Numbered from the stretch's first letter, positions 45,916 to 54,694 are shown. The stretch is 64,000 nt of DNA from an uncultured Ruminococcus sp. (GCF_947301925.1 NZ_CAMYUE010000001.1:248001-312000); one strand, 5' to 3'. Notes: generated by a model not told the origin, from the letters alone. Made by a program: numbers and translations.

Positions 45916-45935
45916 GTTGTTATATTATTAACAAC
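45916..45935. promoter_or_regulatory. Candidate Rex operator upstream of pgk
   Basis: The 18-base core TTGTTATATTATTAACAA (45917-45934) matches the Rex consensus TTGTTAANNNNTTAACAA at every fixed position except one. It lies just downstream of the predicted transcription start. Rex is the NADH/NAD+-sensing repressor of Gram-positive bacteria, and pgk-tpi genes are among its known clostridial targets. Confidence 0.72.
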
Positions 45936-45945
45936 GTACATTACT

Positions 45946-45974
45946 ATTTTACACTATTTCATGATATTTTGCAA
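45946..45974 (-). promoter_or_regulatory. Promoter of the glycolytic operon
   Basis: Read on the minus strand: TTGCAA (45969-45974) and TAAAAT (45946-45951), 17 bp apart. Confidence 0.78.
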
Positions 45975-46050
45975 GTATTTCCTCAATATTTTTCATCTTA
46001 AACATGAAAACTCTTTATGACGGCCGTATATATATTGAAATTGCCCTGTT

Positions 46051-46812
46051 CTACGCTAAGAATTCCATGCTGAGCTTATAGAATTCCTCCTGATTTGTCA
46101 TCATGGCAGGGTGATCTCCCGTTTCAAAGAGGTGCATACTGCCATTGGTTAACTTTTCCAGCATATTACCGTATATTTTTTCGTAGTAGTCAGGTGCAAC
46201 GCTGTACATAAACTTATCACCTTTGCTCCCTGTGAGCAGCACCTTAGTTTTAAGATCACTGAGAGGTCTGTGAAAGAAGTCCACAACTTCTTTTGAGTGT
46301 CTGATAATAGCTGATGTGTCATTCCTGACGATCTGCTCCCAGTCATTGCCGTGCATATAAGAGTAAAAACCCCTTGCATTTACATCTTCCATCGAAGAAC
46401 TGCGGTCGGAAAGCAGATTTTTCACAAAAGCTTCATCAGCTTTCTCACCCTCAAAACTGTCAGCGATGACTTTGTTCACACATTCGGGCACTTCAAGCGC
46501 TACATTCAGAGCAACTATAGCTCCACCGCTGCTACCGATAATGTTAACCTTGTCATACTTTTTATGCCTGAGAAACGCAATTACCTGCTGTGCCTCATAA
46601 AACCATAAATCGGCAGGAAACTTTGATAATCTTTCCGACCTTCCGTGGCCAAGAAAGTCGATCAGTATGACTTTGAAACGTTCGCTGTATCGGTTGGAAT
46701 AATCTTCGTACATTTTAGAGGAAGCTGTATTGCCGTGAAGGAAAATAAGCGGTGTTCCCTCACCCATTTCTTCGTAAAAGATCTTTTTATTATCAAATAT
46801 ATAGAAACTCAT
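46051..46812 (-). CDS. Alpha/beta-fold hydrolase
   Basis: The 253-residue esterase/lipase-like hydrolase has the oxyanion HGNTA (26-30), nucleophile Ser95 in GSSGG, and the catalytic His in GDHPAM near the end. No signal peptide is seen, so it is cytoplasmic. Its substrate is unknown. GGAGG precedes the ATG. Confidence 0.9.
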   Translation of the reverse strand: MSFYIFDNKKIFYEEMGEGTPLIFLHGNTASSKMYEDYSNRYSERFKVILIDFLGHGRSERLSKFPADLWFYEAQQVIAFLRHKKYDKVNIIGSSGGAIVALNVALEVPECVNKVIADSFEGEKADEAFVKNLLSDRSSSMEDVNARGFYSYMHGNDWEQIVRNDTSAIIRHSKEVVDFFHRPLSDLKTKVLLTGSKGDKFMYSVAPDYYEKIYGNMLEKLTNGSMHLFETGDHPAMMTNQEEFYKLSMEFLA

Positions 46813-46834
46813 ATAGCACCTCCGTTATGATATA

Positions 46835-46863
46835 ATTATATAGTATTTATAAACGGCTGTCAA
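46835..46863 (-). promoter_or_regulatory. Promoter of the alpha/beta hydrolase gene
   Basis: Read on the minus strand: TTGACA (46858-46863) and TATAAT (46835-46840), 17 bp apart. Its -35 touches the tail of the oad terminator. Confidence 0.85.
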
Positions 46864-46898
46864 CTAAAAAAGCCACGGCAGATAAATGCCGTGACTTT
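46862..46898 (-). terminator. Terminator of the oad operon
   Basis: Arms at 46870-46880 and 46887-46897 pair (one G-U on the minus strand), followed by a run of T. Confidence 0.83.
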
Positions 46899-46919
46899 GT
46901 AAATACTATTCAGTTCCTA

Positions 46920-48140
46920 TCACTTGAATACAGCGAGGAGGAATCCGGCTGCGATAGCAGAACCGATAACACCTGCTACGTTTGGTCCCATAGCGTGCAT
47001 GAGCAGGAAGTTTGAAGGATTAGCCTTCTGGCCTTCCATCTGCGATACACGGGCAGCCATAGGAACGGCTGAAACACCTGCGGAACCTATAAGAGGATTG
47101 ATCTTGCCGCCTGAAAGCTTATACATGATCTTTCCGACGAGAAGTCCACCGATAGTCGAGAATGCAAATGCTGTAAGACCAAGAACGATGATCTTGATGG
47201 TCTCAAGTGAAAGGAATCTGTCAGCAGCTGTTGTTGCGCCAACGGAAATTCCGAGGAACACAGTTACGATGTTCATAAGAGCATTCTGAACTGTGTCTGA
47301 AAGTCTTTCTGTAACTCCACACTCTCTCCAGAGGTTACCGAGCATAAGGCAGCCTACAAGAGGAGCTGTTGAAGGGAGAAGAAGGATTACGAACATAGCA
47401 ACGATTATAGGGAATATAATCTTCTCTGTCTTTGTAACGACACGGGTCTGCTCCATCTTGACTTCTCTTTCCTTCTTTGTGGTGAGAAGCTTCATAAGAG
47501 GGGGCTGGATCATAGGTATCAGAGCCATATAAGAGTAAGCTGCGATAGCTATAGGTCCGAGAAGTTCAGGGGCCAGCTTTGTGGTAAGGAAGATAGCTGT
47601 AGGACCGTCAGCACCACCGATGATACCGATGGAAGCAGCCTGATTTCCGCTGAATCCAAGGCATACAGCACCAAAGAATGCAAGGAATACACCCATCTGT
47701 GCAGCAGCTCCGAGAAGGAGGCTCTTGGGGTTGGAAATAAGAGGACCGAAGTCTGTCATAGCTCCTACGCCCATGAATATGAGCGACGGGTAGATACCTG
47801 CCTTTACGCCGATGTAAAGGATATCAAGAAGACCGCCGTTACGCATGATAGCGCCGTAGCTATGATAGTCAGCGTGATCGTGATCGAGGAAGTTATCCCA
47901 GAGATTCATGTGATAAAGTGCATCCGATGTGTCTCCGCCTGTAAAATATGAAAGGTTTACCAGCAGACAGCCAAATGCTATACCAACGAGAAGCAGAGGT
48001 TCAAACTTCTTTTTGATTCCAAGATAAAGAAGAACGCAGGAAATAAGGATCATTATAAGATTCTTCCAGCCTCCGTCAATGAGGAAGCTATGGAATCCCG
48101 AGCTTTCCCAAAGGGTCTTCAGGGTTTCAAGTATATCCAT
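46920..48140 (-). CDS. oadB: Na+-translocating decarboxylase subunit beta
   Basis: This membrane subunit decarboxylates carboxybiotin and drives Na+ out of the cell. The 406-residue protein has about nine to eleven membrane segments and the family hallmarks GIIGGADGPTAIF (the Na+-binding Asp) and the C-terminal MHAMGPNVAGVIGSA. It is the last gene of the oad operon. Confidence 0.95.
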   Translation of the reverse strand: MDILETLKTLWESSGFHSFLIDGGWKNLIMILISCVLLYLGIKKKFEPLLLVGIAFGCLLVNLSYFTGGDTSDALYHMNLWDNFLDHDHADYHSYGAIMRNGGLLDILYIGVKAGIYPSLIFMGVGAMTDFGPLISNPKSLLLGAAAQMGVFLAFFGAVCLGFSGNQAASIGIIGGADGPTAIFLTTKLAPELLGPIAIAAYSYMALIPMIQPPLMKLLTTKKEREVKMEQTRVVTKTEKIIFPIIVAMFVILLLPSTAPLVGCLMLGNLWRECGVTERLSDTVQNALMNIVTVFLGISVGATTAADRFLSLETIKIIVLGLTAFAFSTIGGLLVGKIMYKLSGGKINPLIGSAGVSAVPMAARVSQMEGQKANPSNFLLMHAMGPNVAGVIGSAIAAGFLLAVFK

Positions 48141-48152
48141 TTCAAGTCCTCC

Positions 48153-48554
48153 TTATGCGATAACAACCAGAGGAGCGCCTGTATCTACAACAGAACCCTT
48201 GCTTGTAACTACCTGAGCAACTGTACCGTCCTTAGGAGCTACTATCTCATTTTCCATCTTCATAGCCTCGAGGATAACGAGGATCTGACCAGCCTTTACA
48301 GCGTCGCCCTTAGCAACATCAACTCTGATGATGTTTCCGGGCATAGGAGCTGTTACAGTCTCGCCTGCTGCAAGATCAACAGGTGCTGCAGGTGCAGGAG
48401 CGGGAGCCGCTGCGGCAGCGGGTGCAGCAGCAACAGGAGCAGCGGCAGCTGCGGGAGCGGGTGCAAGTGCCTCGTATTCATCAAGCAGAACAGCTTTACC
48501 CTGTTCTACCTCAACTTCATAGGTTTTGCCGTTAAGAGTTACTTTATACTTCAT
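48153..48554 (-). CDS. Biotin carboxyl carrier protein of the decarboxylase
   Basis: The 133-residue protein has a C-terminal biotinyl domain (about 62-133) with the biotinylated Lys99 in EAMKMEN, and a flexible Ala/Pro-rich linker (31-58) that lets the biotin swing between OadA and OadB. In many bacteria this domain is fused to OadA; here it is a separate gene. Confidence 0.95.
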   Translation of the reverse strand: MKYKVTLNGKTYEVEVEQGKAVLLDEYEALAPAPAAAAAPVAAAPAAAAAPAPAPAAPVDLAAGETVTAPMPGNIIRVDVAKGDAVKAGQILVILEAMKMENEIVAPKDGTVAQVVTSKGSVVDTGAPLVVIA

Positions 48555-48556
48555 GA

Positions 48557-48940
48557 TTATTTGACCTCCTTAATGGAAATAAAGTGCAGCTCATTGAGCG
48601 GCTTCTGCATTTTATCGGCAACGATAGCCATTATCATAGCAGCTTCCTTATCAGGAACGTCAAAGAGCTTAACATGACCTGCTGAACCGGGAGCAAGAGG
48701 AAGCTCCTTTTCAGCTTCGGGAGCAGCCTCGGGAGCGATCTTATTTTTAGCTTCTGCAATGGCGCTTTCCTTTTCGTTCTTTGACTTGAAGTAAGCACCT
48801 GTGCAGTAGAGAACGATCATCAGAAAAATAAGTCCGCAGAAAACAACACAGTAACCAAACACAGCGGTGATCGCTGCGTCACTGATAGACATTTCCTTTA
48901 CGTTTTCGGCAGCAGCAGTAAAAAAGTTTGAATCAAACAT
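48557..48940 (-). CDS. oadG: Na+-translocating decarboxylase subunit gamma (OadG family)
   Basis: The 127-residue protein has one membrane helix (about 25-50), an acidic Ala/Glu/Pro linker and a small C-terminal domain (HVKLFDVPDKEAAMIMAIV). OadG anchors OadA to OadB. It lies two bases upstream of the carrier gene. Confidence 0.88.
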   Translation of the reverse strand: MFDSNFFTAAAENVKEMSISDAAITAVFGYCVVFCGLIFLMIVLYCTGAYFKSKNEKESAIAEAKNKIAPEAAPEAEKELPLAPGSAGHVKLFDVPDKEAAMIMAIVADKMQKPLNELHFISIKEVK

Positions 48941-48952
48941 AACTCTGCCTCC

Positions 48953-50350
48953 TTACATTTCCTCAATGGTGTAAATAGCTTCGTTTTCTTCCTTAGCCTT
49001 GCGGTCCTTGAGGAAATTGAGAGTCTGATCGGGATAGCAGATATAGCTCATTACATCCTCCTCGCTGCGGCAGAGATCTCCGAGAGCTTCCCTGGCGGCA
49101 GTGAACTCCTCGCCTGTTCTCTTCTGATCCTCTATGCGGCAGTCGACAGGCTCGTCTTCGCCAAGAACCATCTTGCTGAGTTCTGCATCTATAGGAGCAG
49201 GAGCGATACCGTACTCGCCCTTTATGTAATTCTTTACTTCCTTGGAAATATTCTTGTAGCGCTCGCCGATGAGCACGTTTGTTACGGCCTGATTACCTAC
49301 CATCTGTGAAAGAGGAGTAACGAGAGGCGGATAACCGAGATCTGCTCTTACCTTCGGGATCTCTGCAAGAGCATCGTCGAACTTATCCATTGCGTGCATA
49401 TCGGTAAGATTAGCGATCATATTTGAAAGCATACCGCCCGGAACCTTATAAACCAGAGCCTGCGCATCTGTACCGAGGCTCTTGGGGTTGAGCTGACCGT
49501 TGTCTATGTACTTCTGCTTGATAGGCTTGAAGTAGTCGTTCACCTTATTGATTATATCCTCGTTGAGGCCTGTATCTATGCCATACTGGCTGAGAGCATA
49601 GAACATACTCTCTGTTGCAGGCTGAGAAGTACCGCCCGAGAAGCATGAAGTTGCAGTATCGATAACATCGATTCCCGATTCGATAGCCTTTGTGAGAGTC
49701 ATATAGGCCATTCCGGTTGTACAGTGTGTATGAAGGATAAGGGTCATATCTCCGATAGCGTCCTTGATGCCCTTGATAAGGTGCTCTGCCTCATAAGGAG
49801 ACATTGTACCTGCCATATCCTTCAGACAGATAGTGTCAAAGCCCATTTTCTGGAGCTCCTTACACATCTCAATATACTTGTCTACTGTGTGAACAGGGCT
49901 CTGAGTGTATGAGATACAGCCTGAAGCGATAGTCTTTTCAGTCGCATACTTCTTTGTAGCGTTGAGTGCAGTCTCGATATTTCTGAAGTCGTTGAGAGCG
50001 TCGAAAATACGGATAACGTCAATACCGTTCTTGATCGAAAGTTCGATGAACTTCTCAACTACATCGTCGTGGTAGTGCTTGTAGCCCAGAAGGTTCTGGC
50101 CTCTGAGAAGCATCTGGAGTCTGCTGTTGGGAAGATTCTTCCTGAGATTGCGGAGCCTCTCCCACGGATCCTCGCCGAGGTAACGGAGACAGGAGTCAAA
50201 TGTAGCTCCTCCCCAGCACTCGATCGAGTAATATCCGGCCTTATCCATTTCTGAAAGAATACCCTCATAATCGGCATAAGGCAGACGTGTAGCCATAAGT
50301 GACTGGTTGGCGTCACGCAAAACGGTTTCTGTCAGTTGCACTTTTTTCAT
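48953..50350 (-). CDS. oadA: Oxaloacetate decarboxylase alpha subunit (carboxyltransferase)
   Basis: The 465-residue carboxyltransferase has the TIM barrel (TETVLRDANQSL, ECWGGATFDSC) and the metal site HTHCTTGMA. It moves CO2 from oxaloacetate to biotin. It ends before any biotinyl domain, matching the separate carrier gene. The ATG at 50350 sits behind GAGGAGG. It resembles the PycB chain of two-subunit pyruvate carboxylases, but the adjacent oadB and oadG fix its role. Confidence 0.94.
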   Translation of the reverse strand: MKKVQLTETVLRDANQSLMATRLPYADYEGILSEMDKAGYYSIECWGGATFDSCLRYLGEDPWERLRNLRKNLPNSRLQMLLRGQNLLGYKHYHDDVVEKFIELSIKNGIDVIRIFDALNDFRNIETALNATKKYATEKTIASGCISYTQSPVHTVDKYIEMCKELQKMGFDTICLKDMAGTMSPYEAEHLIKGIKDAIGDMTLILHTHCTTGMAYMTLTKAIESGIDVIDTATSCFSGGTSQPATESMFYALSQYGIDTGLNEDIINKVNDYFKPIKQKYIDNGQLNPKSLGTDAQALVYKVPGGMLSNMIANLTDMHAMDKFDDALAEIPKVRADLGYPPLVTPLSQMVGNQAVTNVLIGERYKNISKEVKNYIKGEYGIAPAPIDAELSKMVLGEDEPVDCRIEDQKRTGEEFTAAREALGDLCRSEEDVMSYICYPDQTLNFLKDRKAKEENEAIYTIEEM

Positions 50351-50531
50351 GTACAAACCTCCTCAATTATAAATCTGCAGAGCAGAAAAAATACAGTTAT
50401 CTGATCGGGAGAACACATTGATATCAAAGTTCCTTAAAAAAACCCCAATCAAAAATAATTATATCATATCCAAAAAATAAAATCCACTGTTTTTTACAAA
50501 AAAATAATTATTTTTTTCTTTTACTCAATTT

Positions 50532-50565
50532 ACAAACAAAAAACAGGCACATTATGTGCCTGTTT
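50532..50565 (-). terminator. Terminator of the GTPase-Rae1 gene
   Basis: AAACAGGCAC (50541-50550) pairs with GTGCCTGTTT (50556-50565), followed on the minus strand by TTTGTTTGT. The rest of 50351-50540 is AT-rich with long A/T runs; I see no clean oadA promoter in it. Confidence 0.88.
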
Positions 50566-50567
50566 AA

Positions 50568-53135
50568 TTACATGGAATCGATATATTCTCTGATGGATCT
50601 CTCTGCTACCTCGCAGCGTTTTCTGAATTCGGTGGCTGAGATCCTCATAGCCCCGTTGCCGAGGATTATCATCTGCTCTACTCCGTCAGAGGTGGCAACT
50701 CTTACCCTGTGCTTCTTTGACAGCTCATGGGTAACCCGCTCAATATAGGTATCTGCGGTCTCGCACTCCTTGGTGTATACTATATTTATATTACAGTATT
50801 TCTCTACGTCTCTGTGCTTCCCTTTTACTTTATAGGCGTCAAATACAAGTATAAGCTCACATCCTGCATAGCCCTGATAGTTGCACATACGGTTTACAAG
50901 TTCACCTCTTGCCGCATCGAGATTTTCCTCCGCGATCTTTTTAAGGTCGTCCCATGCAAAGATAATGTTATATCCGTCCACAAGAAGATAGTCGGGACCT
51001 TCGTATTTCGGGAGCCTGACTTTTTTATCGTCAATGGTAACAACCTTTGTTTTCTTGAAGGCTTTGTTCGGATCGCGCTTTATCTTTCCGTAAGTCATCT
51101 CGAAGATTGCCATCAGTTCTTCGTCGCTGACTGCCTTTTCCATAAACCGGGCAGCCTTTTTCTGCTGCTGTTCCTGAGTATCGTCATCATCGCTGTTCTC
51201 CGTACAAAGCGGCAGGTGCATATTGTCATACACCTCGTTCCACTTTACGAGATATCCTGCCCCGTGCGAACAGAATACGGAATCAGCACTGTTTTCCACA
51301 TCACTGTCGGGATCGTACTGTATTCGCCCGATTACATCATCTGCATTATGACATTCCCTGTATCCGCTCAGCGACAATGAGAGCTTGCCTTTCCCTCGGG
51401 TGTACTCCATAAGCTCCGACTGATAGCTGCTTATCTCCGATACGGGAGCGCTTCCTTTTATTACAGAGCTATCACCTATCTGCTGGGGAGAACCGAATTC
51501 AGCGCTCATGCGTTGCAGATCGGATATGGCTCTGCCTACATTTTCCGCCGGTATCTCCAGCTCGTAGTCAAAGAAGGGTTCAAGAAGTACAGACTCCGTA
51601 CTGCGAAGCCCCTGCCTGACGGCACGGTATGTTGCCTGTCTGAAATCTCCGCCCTCGGTATGCTTCAGATGAGCCTTTCCTGCTACAAGAGTTATTTTTA
51701 TATCAGTTACAGGCGAGCCTGTCAGGACGCCGATATGCTCCTTTTCTGTCAAATGCGTAAGAATGAGGCGCTGCCAGTTCCTGTCAAGCTCGTCCTCCGG
51801 ACAAACGGTGTCTATCTGTATCCCGCTTCCGCGAGGCAGCGGTTCGAGAAGCAGATGCACCTCGGCATAATGTCTGAGAGGCTCGTAGTGACCGACTCCC
51901 TCAACGCTTTCAGCGATCGTTTCCTTGTAAGAAACCGCACCGTCCAAAAAACTGACGTTATAGCCGAATTTATCATATATGAGCTTTGTAAGGACCTCGG
52001 TCTGTACAGCGCCCATAAGCTGTATATTTATGCTCCGATTCTGTTCGTTCCATACCAGATGGAGCTGCGGATCCTGATCCTCAAGAAGTCTGAGTTCTTT
52101 TAATGCCTCATGAACATTTTTTCCATCAGGAAGAGCGACATGGTATGTCATTACAGGCTCAAGCACAGCGCCTTCAGAGTTAAGCTCTTCTCCCAGTCCT
52201 TGTCCGGCATATGTACCTGAAAGCCCGGTAACCGCACACACCTCCCCGGCCGCGGCTGACTCGGATGTTCGGAATTTTTCGCCTGTGTAAAAACGTATGG
52301 AACTGATCTTTCCTCTGATATCCTGCCCGTCAGCGTCTTTATATCCGATCTCATCTCTCATTTTTAGTTCGCCGCCTGTTATTTTCAGATGAGTAAGACG
52401 GCTGCCTTTGGGATCGTAGGATATTTTATAGACCTTAGCGGCAAAAGAAGTCTTGTACTCTTTTTCAACAGTATATCTGTCCAGCAGGCCGATAAACTCC
52501 TCTATCCCCTGCATTTTCAGTGCGGAACCGAAAAAGCACGGAAAAATTCTTCTGTCTCTGACGGCGGCGCATATACTGCAACTGTCAAGAGCACCGTCGC
52601 GAAGATACTCCTCCATCAGCTCCTCACAGGCCATTGCGCAGTTTTCAGCTATATCATCACTGCTGCCTGAAAAATCTGTGCAGCCCTCCGACAGCCTTTT
52701 GCGAAGCTCGTTGATCAGATAGCTTTTATCTGCACCGATAAGATCCATTTTATTAACAAAGATAAAAACAGGGATACCGTATTTACGCAGCAGCTTCCAG
52801 AGAGTTGCCGTATGGCTCTGCACTCCGTCTGTGCCGCTTATTACAAGCACCGCGTAATCAAGCACCTGCATTGTTCGCTCTGTCTCTGCTGAAAAGTCAA
52901 CATGACCCGGAGTATCAAGAAGAGTAAAACGGGTCTCATCAGTTGAGAATTCGGCCTGCGAAGAAAAGATCGTTATACCGCGCTCTCGTTCTATTGAATT
53001 GGTATCAAGAGTGGAATTGCCATTGTCAACTCTGTCGAGACTGCGGATAGCTCCCGATGTATAGAGCATAGCCTCCGCAAGAGTAGTCTTTCCCGAATCG
53101 ACGTGTGCGGTTATACCTATTATAATGTTTTTCAT
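50568..53135 (-). CDS. EF-G/TetM-like ribosomal GTPase fused to a Rae1 (YacP) endoribonuclease domain
   Basis: The 855-residue protein has two parts. Residues 1-640 have the five-domain layout of TetM-type factors: G1 AHVDSGKT (10-17), RGITI (52-56), G3 DTPGH (74-78), G4 NKMD (128-131), then EF-G-like domains II-V. The domain IV tip (about 485-498, GKAHLKHTEGGDF) lacks the Ser-Pro-Val of TetM that evicts tetracycline. After an acidic, Gln-rich linker (about 645-665) comes a NYN/YacP domain (715-855) very like Bacillus subtilis Rae1, with all acidic residues: Asp720 (LLVDGYN), Asp766 (VFDAY), Asp795 (ETAD) and Asp817 (ATSD). Rae1 cuts mRNA in the ribosomal A site. The fusion suggests GTP-driven delivery of a nuclease to the ribosome (inference). 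Confidence 0.93.
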   Translation of the reverse strand: MKNIIIGITAHVDSGKTTLAEAMLYTSGAIRSLDRVDNGNSTLDTNSIERERGITIFSSQAEFSTDETRFTLLDTPGHVDFSAETERTMQVLDYAVLVISGTDGVQSHTATLWKLLRKYGIPVFIFVNKMDLIGADKSYLINELRKRLSEGCTDFSGSSDDIAENCAMACEELMEEYLRDGALDSCSICAAVRDRRIFPCFFGSALKMQGIEEFIGLLDRYTVEKEYKTSFAAKVYKISYDPKGSRLTHLKITGGELKMRDEIGYKDADGQDIRGKISSIRFYTGEKFRTSESAAAGEVCAVTGLSGTYAGQGLGEELNSEGAVLEPVMTYHVALPDGKNVHEALKELRLLEDQDPQLHLVWNEQNRSINIQLMGAVQTEVLTKLIYDKFGYNVSFLDGAVSYKETIAESVEGVGHYEPLRHYAEVHLLLEPLPRGSGIQIDTVCPEDELDRNWQRLILTHLTEKEHIGVLTGSPVTDIKITLVAGKAHLKHTEGGDFRQATYRAVRQGLRSTESVLLEPFFDYELEIPAENVGRAISDLQRMSAEFGSPQQIGDSSVIKGSAPVSEISSYQSELMEYTRGKGKLSLSLSGYRECHNADDVIGRIQYDPDSDVENSADSVFCSHGAGYLVKWNEVYDNMHLPLCTENSDDDDTQEQQQKKAARFMEKAVSDEELMAIFEMTYGKIKRDPNKAFKKTKVVTIDDKKVRLPKYEGPDYLLVDGYNIIFAWDDLKKIAEENLDAARGELVNRMCNYQGYAGCELILVFDAYKVKGKHRDVEKYCNINIVYTKECETADTYIERVTHELSKKHRVRVATSDGVEQMIILGNGAMRISATEFRKRCEVAERSIREYIDSM

Positions 53136-53164
53136 TGTTACGCTCCGAAATAAAATATCACTTT

Positions 53165-53193
53165 ATTTTACCACATAAAACTGATTTTGTCCA
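53165..53193 (-). promoter_or_regulatory. Promoter of the GTPase-Rae1 gene
   Basis: Read on the minus strand: TGGACA (53188-53193) and TAAAAT (53165-53170), 17 bp apart with TGG before the -10. Confidence 0.6.
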
Positions 53194-53251
53194 TATATAA
53201 AACACATCAAGGAATCAAAGTGAATATAATAGTACGAAAAGAGGTGCTGTA

Positions 53252-53920
53252 ATGAGACGCAGAAGAAAAAGACGGCAATTGAAACGGATATACCTTATAT
53301 GGCTTTTGATAGCAGCAACGATCTTTGCTGTATTTTTTATTCAAACGGAAAAAGCGCTTGAACCAGTTGCAAGAACGCGAGGGGAACACTTTGCGAAACA
53401 GCTCGCAACAGAGCTTGTAACAAAATCTGTATCGGATTATATCAGCGATAACCGCTTTACATATGATGATTTTTCGGCCGTTCTGTATGACGATAAAAAA
53501 AGGCCTGTGTCGGTAGAAGCCATACCGTATACTATAAACAAAGTTCAATCCGAACTGACTTATGCAATAAACAGACGTTTTGAAGAAGCAGGAAAAAAAG
53601 AAGCTCATATTCCTTTGGGTTCTCTCATTGATTCACCAGTTTTCATAGGCAGAGGGCCTGCCGTGAGAATAAGAGTCTGCCCTGATGGAACAGCTGAGGT
53701 GAAGATAAAAAGTGATCTCTCAGAAGCGGGAGTCAATCAGACCTGCCACAGGATATCAGCGGTAATAACAGTTAAAATGACTTCATCAGTGCCTATGTAC
53801 AGCTTTGAGACAGTCACAGAATTTGAGTTCGTACTTGCGGAATGCGTCATTGTAGGAGAAGTACCGAATATAGCGCCTTATATCGGGAACTCAAATCCCG
53901 TACAAAATAAGACGGCATGA
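53252..53920 (+). CDS. yunB: Sporulation protein YunB
   Basis: The 222-residue protein has a very basic N-terminus, one membrane helix (about 13-30) and an extracytoplasmic domain. The start of that domain, KALEPVARTRGEHFAKQLA, and the LSEAGVNQT segment are typical of YunB, a sigma-E-controlled protein needed for spore formation in Bacillus. GAGGTG precedes the ATG. A TATAAT at 53225-53230 lies upstream without a matching -35. It converges with the methyltransferase gene. Confidence 0.9.
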   Translation: MRRRRKRRQLKRIYLIWLLIAATIFAVFFIQTEKALEPVARTRGEHFAKQLATELVTKSVSDYISDNRFTYDDFSAVLYDDKKRPVSVEAIPYTINKVQSELTYAINRRFEEAGKKEAHIPLGSLIDSPVFIGRGPAVRIRVCPDGTAEVKIKSDLSEAGVNQTCHRISAVITVKMTSSVPMYSFETVTEFEFVLAECVIVGEVPNIAPYIGNSNPVQNKTA

Positions 53921-53923
53921 AAA

Positions 53924-54562
53924 TCATTTATTGCCTTCGGCACAAACACATTTTTCGCCATCCTTTGTGTGTATAACAACATTTCTGAAACCTGCACCCG
54001 TAAGAAGCTGCCTGAACTGTTCAAGAGTAGGGTTGAAAAGTCCGTACTTTCGTATACCCTCAATGTCTTCTTCGTCGAGGCAGGCGTCGCCGTTTATATC
54101 GGCAACTATAAGAAAACGTCCGCCATTTTTAAGCACCCTGTACACTTCTTTAAGGTTTTCGGCAGGGTCAGGCCAGAAATAAAAGCTTTCTACCGTGATT
54201 ATCTTATCAAAGAAGCAATCATCAAACGGCAATGCCTCAACGGAAGCGCCCTGCACGCTGACTTTTCCACTTTCAACATCGGTTTTATTCCTTTCTGTTG
54301 AAAGTCTGACAGATACCTCCGAATAATCAACTCCGTATATATTGCCGTTCTTTATACTCTCTGACAGTCTGTGCAGGGTCTCGCCGCCTCCGCAGCCTAT
54401 ATCAAGGGCTGTATCGTTATCGCTGAATTCAAAGAAGCCGAGAGCCCAGCCTGTTACAGCGTAATGATGCTGGTTCATACCCATGAGCATTTCTATACCG
54501 GCATCGCCTTGAGGCTTTCGAGGATTGCCAAGCTCGGTAATTGATACTTTTTTCTCACACAT
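53924..54562 (-). CDS. Class I SAM-dependent methyltransferase
   Basis: The 212-residue methyltransferase has motif I ALDIGCGGG (52-60), acidic motif II (YGVDYSE), VEALPFDD and the post-motif NGGRFLIVADI. It resembles the UbiE/type 11 group. The ATG at 54562 follows AAGGAG. Its substrate is unknown. Confidence 0.9.
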   Translation of the reverse strand: MCEKKVSITELGNPRKPQGDAGIEMLMGMNQHHYAVTGWALGFFEFSDNDTALDIGCGGGETLHRLSESIKNGNIYGVDYSEVSVRLSTERNKTDVESGKVSVQGASVEALPFDDCFFDKIITVESFYFWPDPAENLKEVYRVLKNGGRFLIVADINGDACLDEEDIEGIRKYGLFNPTLEQFRQLLTGAGFRNVVIHTKDGEKCVCAEGNK

Positions 54563-54664
54563 TTTTATTCTCCTTAATATTTGTTTGCAGCTGCTTATCT
54601 TCATTGTTACAGTAAAGACGGCTGCTGATATTTTAAACCGCCTGTTTTCATGTCGGAGAGCTTA

Positions 54665-54694
54665 TTGACTTTTTGTCCGATCGCGTGGTATAAT
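54665..54694 (+). promoter_or_regulatory. Promoter of the MutS-like gene
   Basis: TTGACT (54665-54670) and TATAAT (54689-54694), 18 bp apart with an extended TGG. Confidence 0.78.

Noticed and set aside
50568..53135. Tetracycline resistance gene (tetM/O/W-like)
   Set aside because: The drug-displacing Ser-Pro-Val loop is absent and a nuclease domain is fused to the C-terminus.
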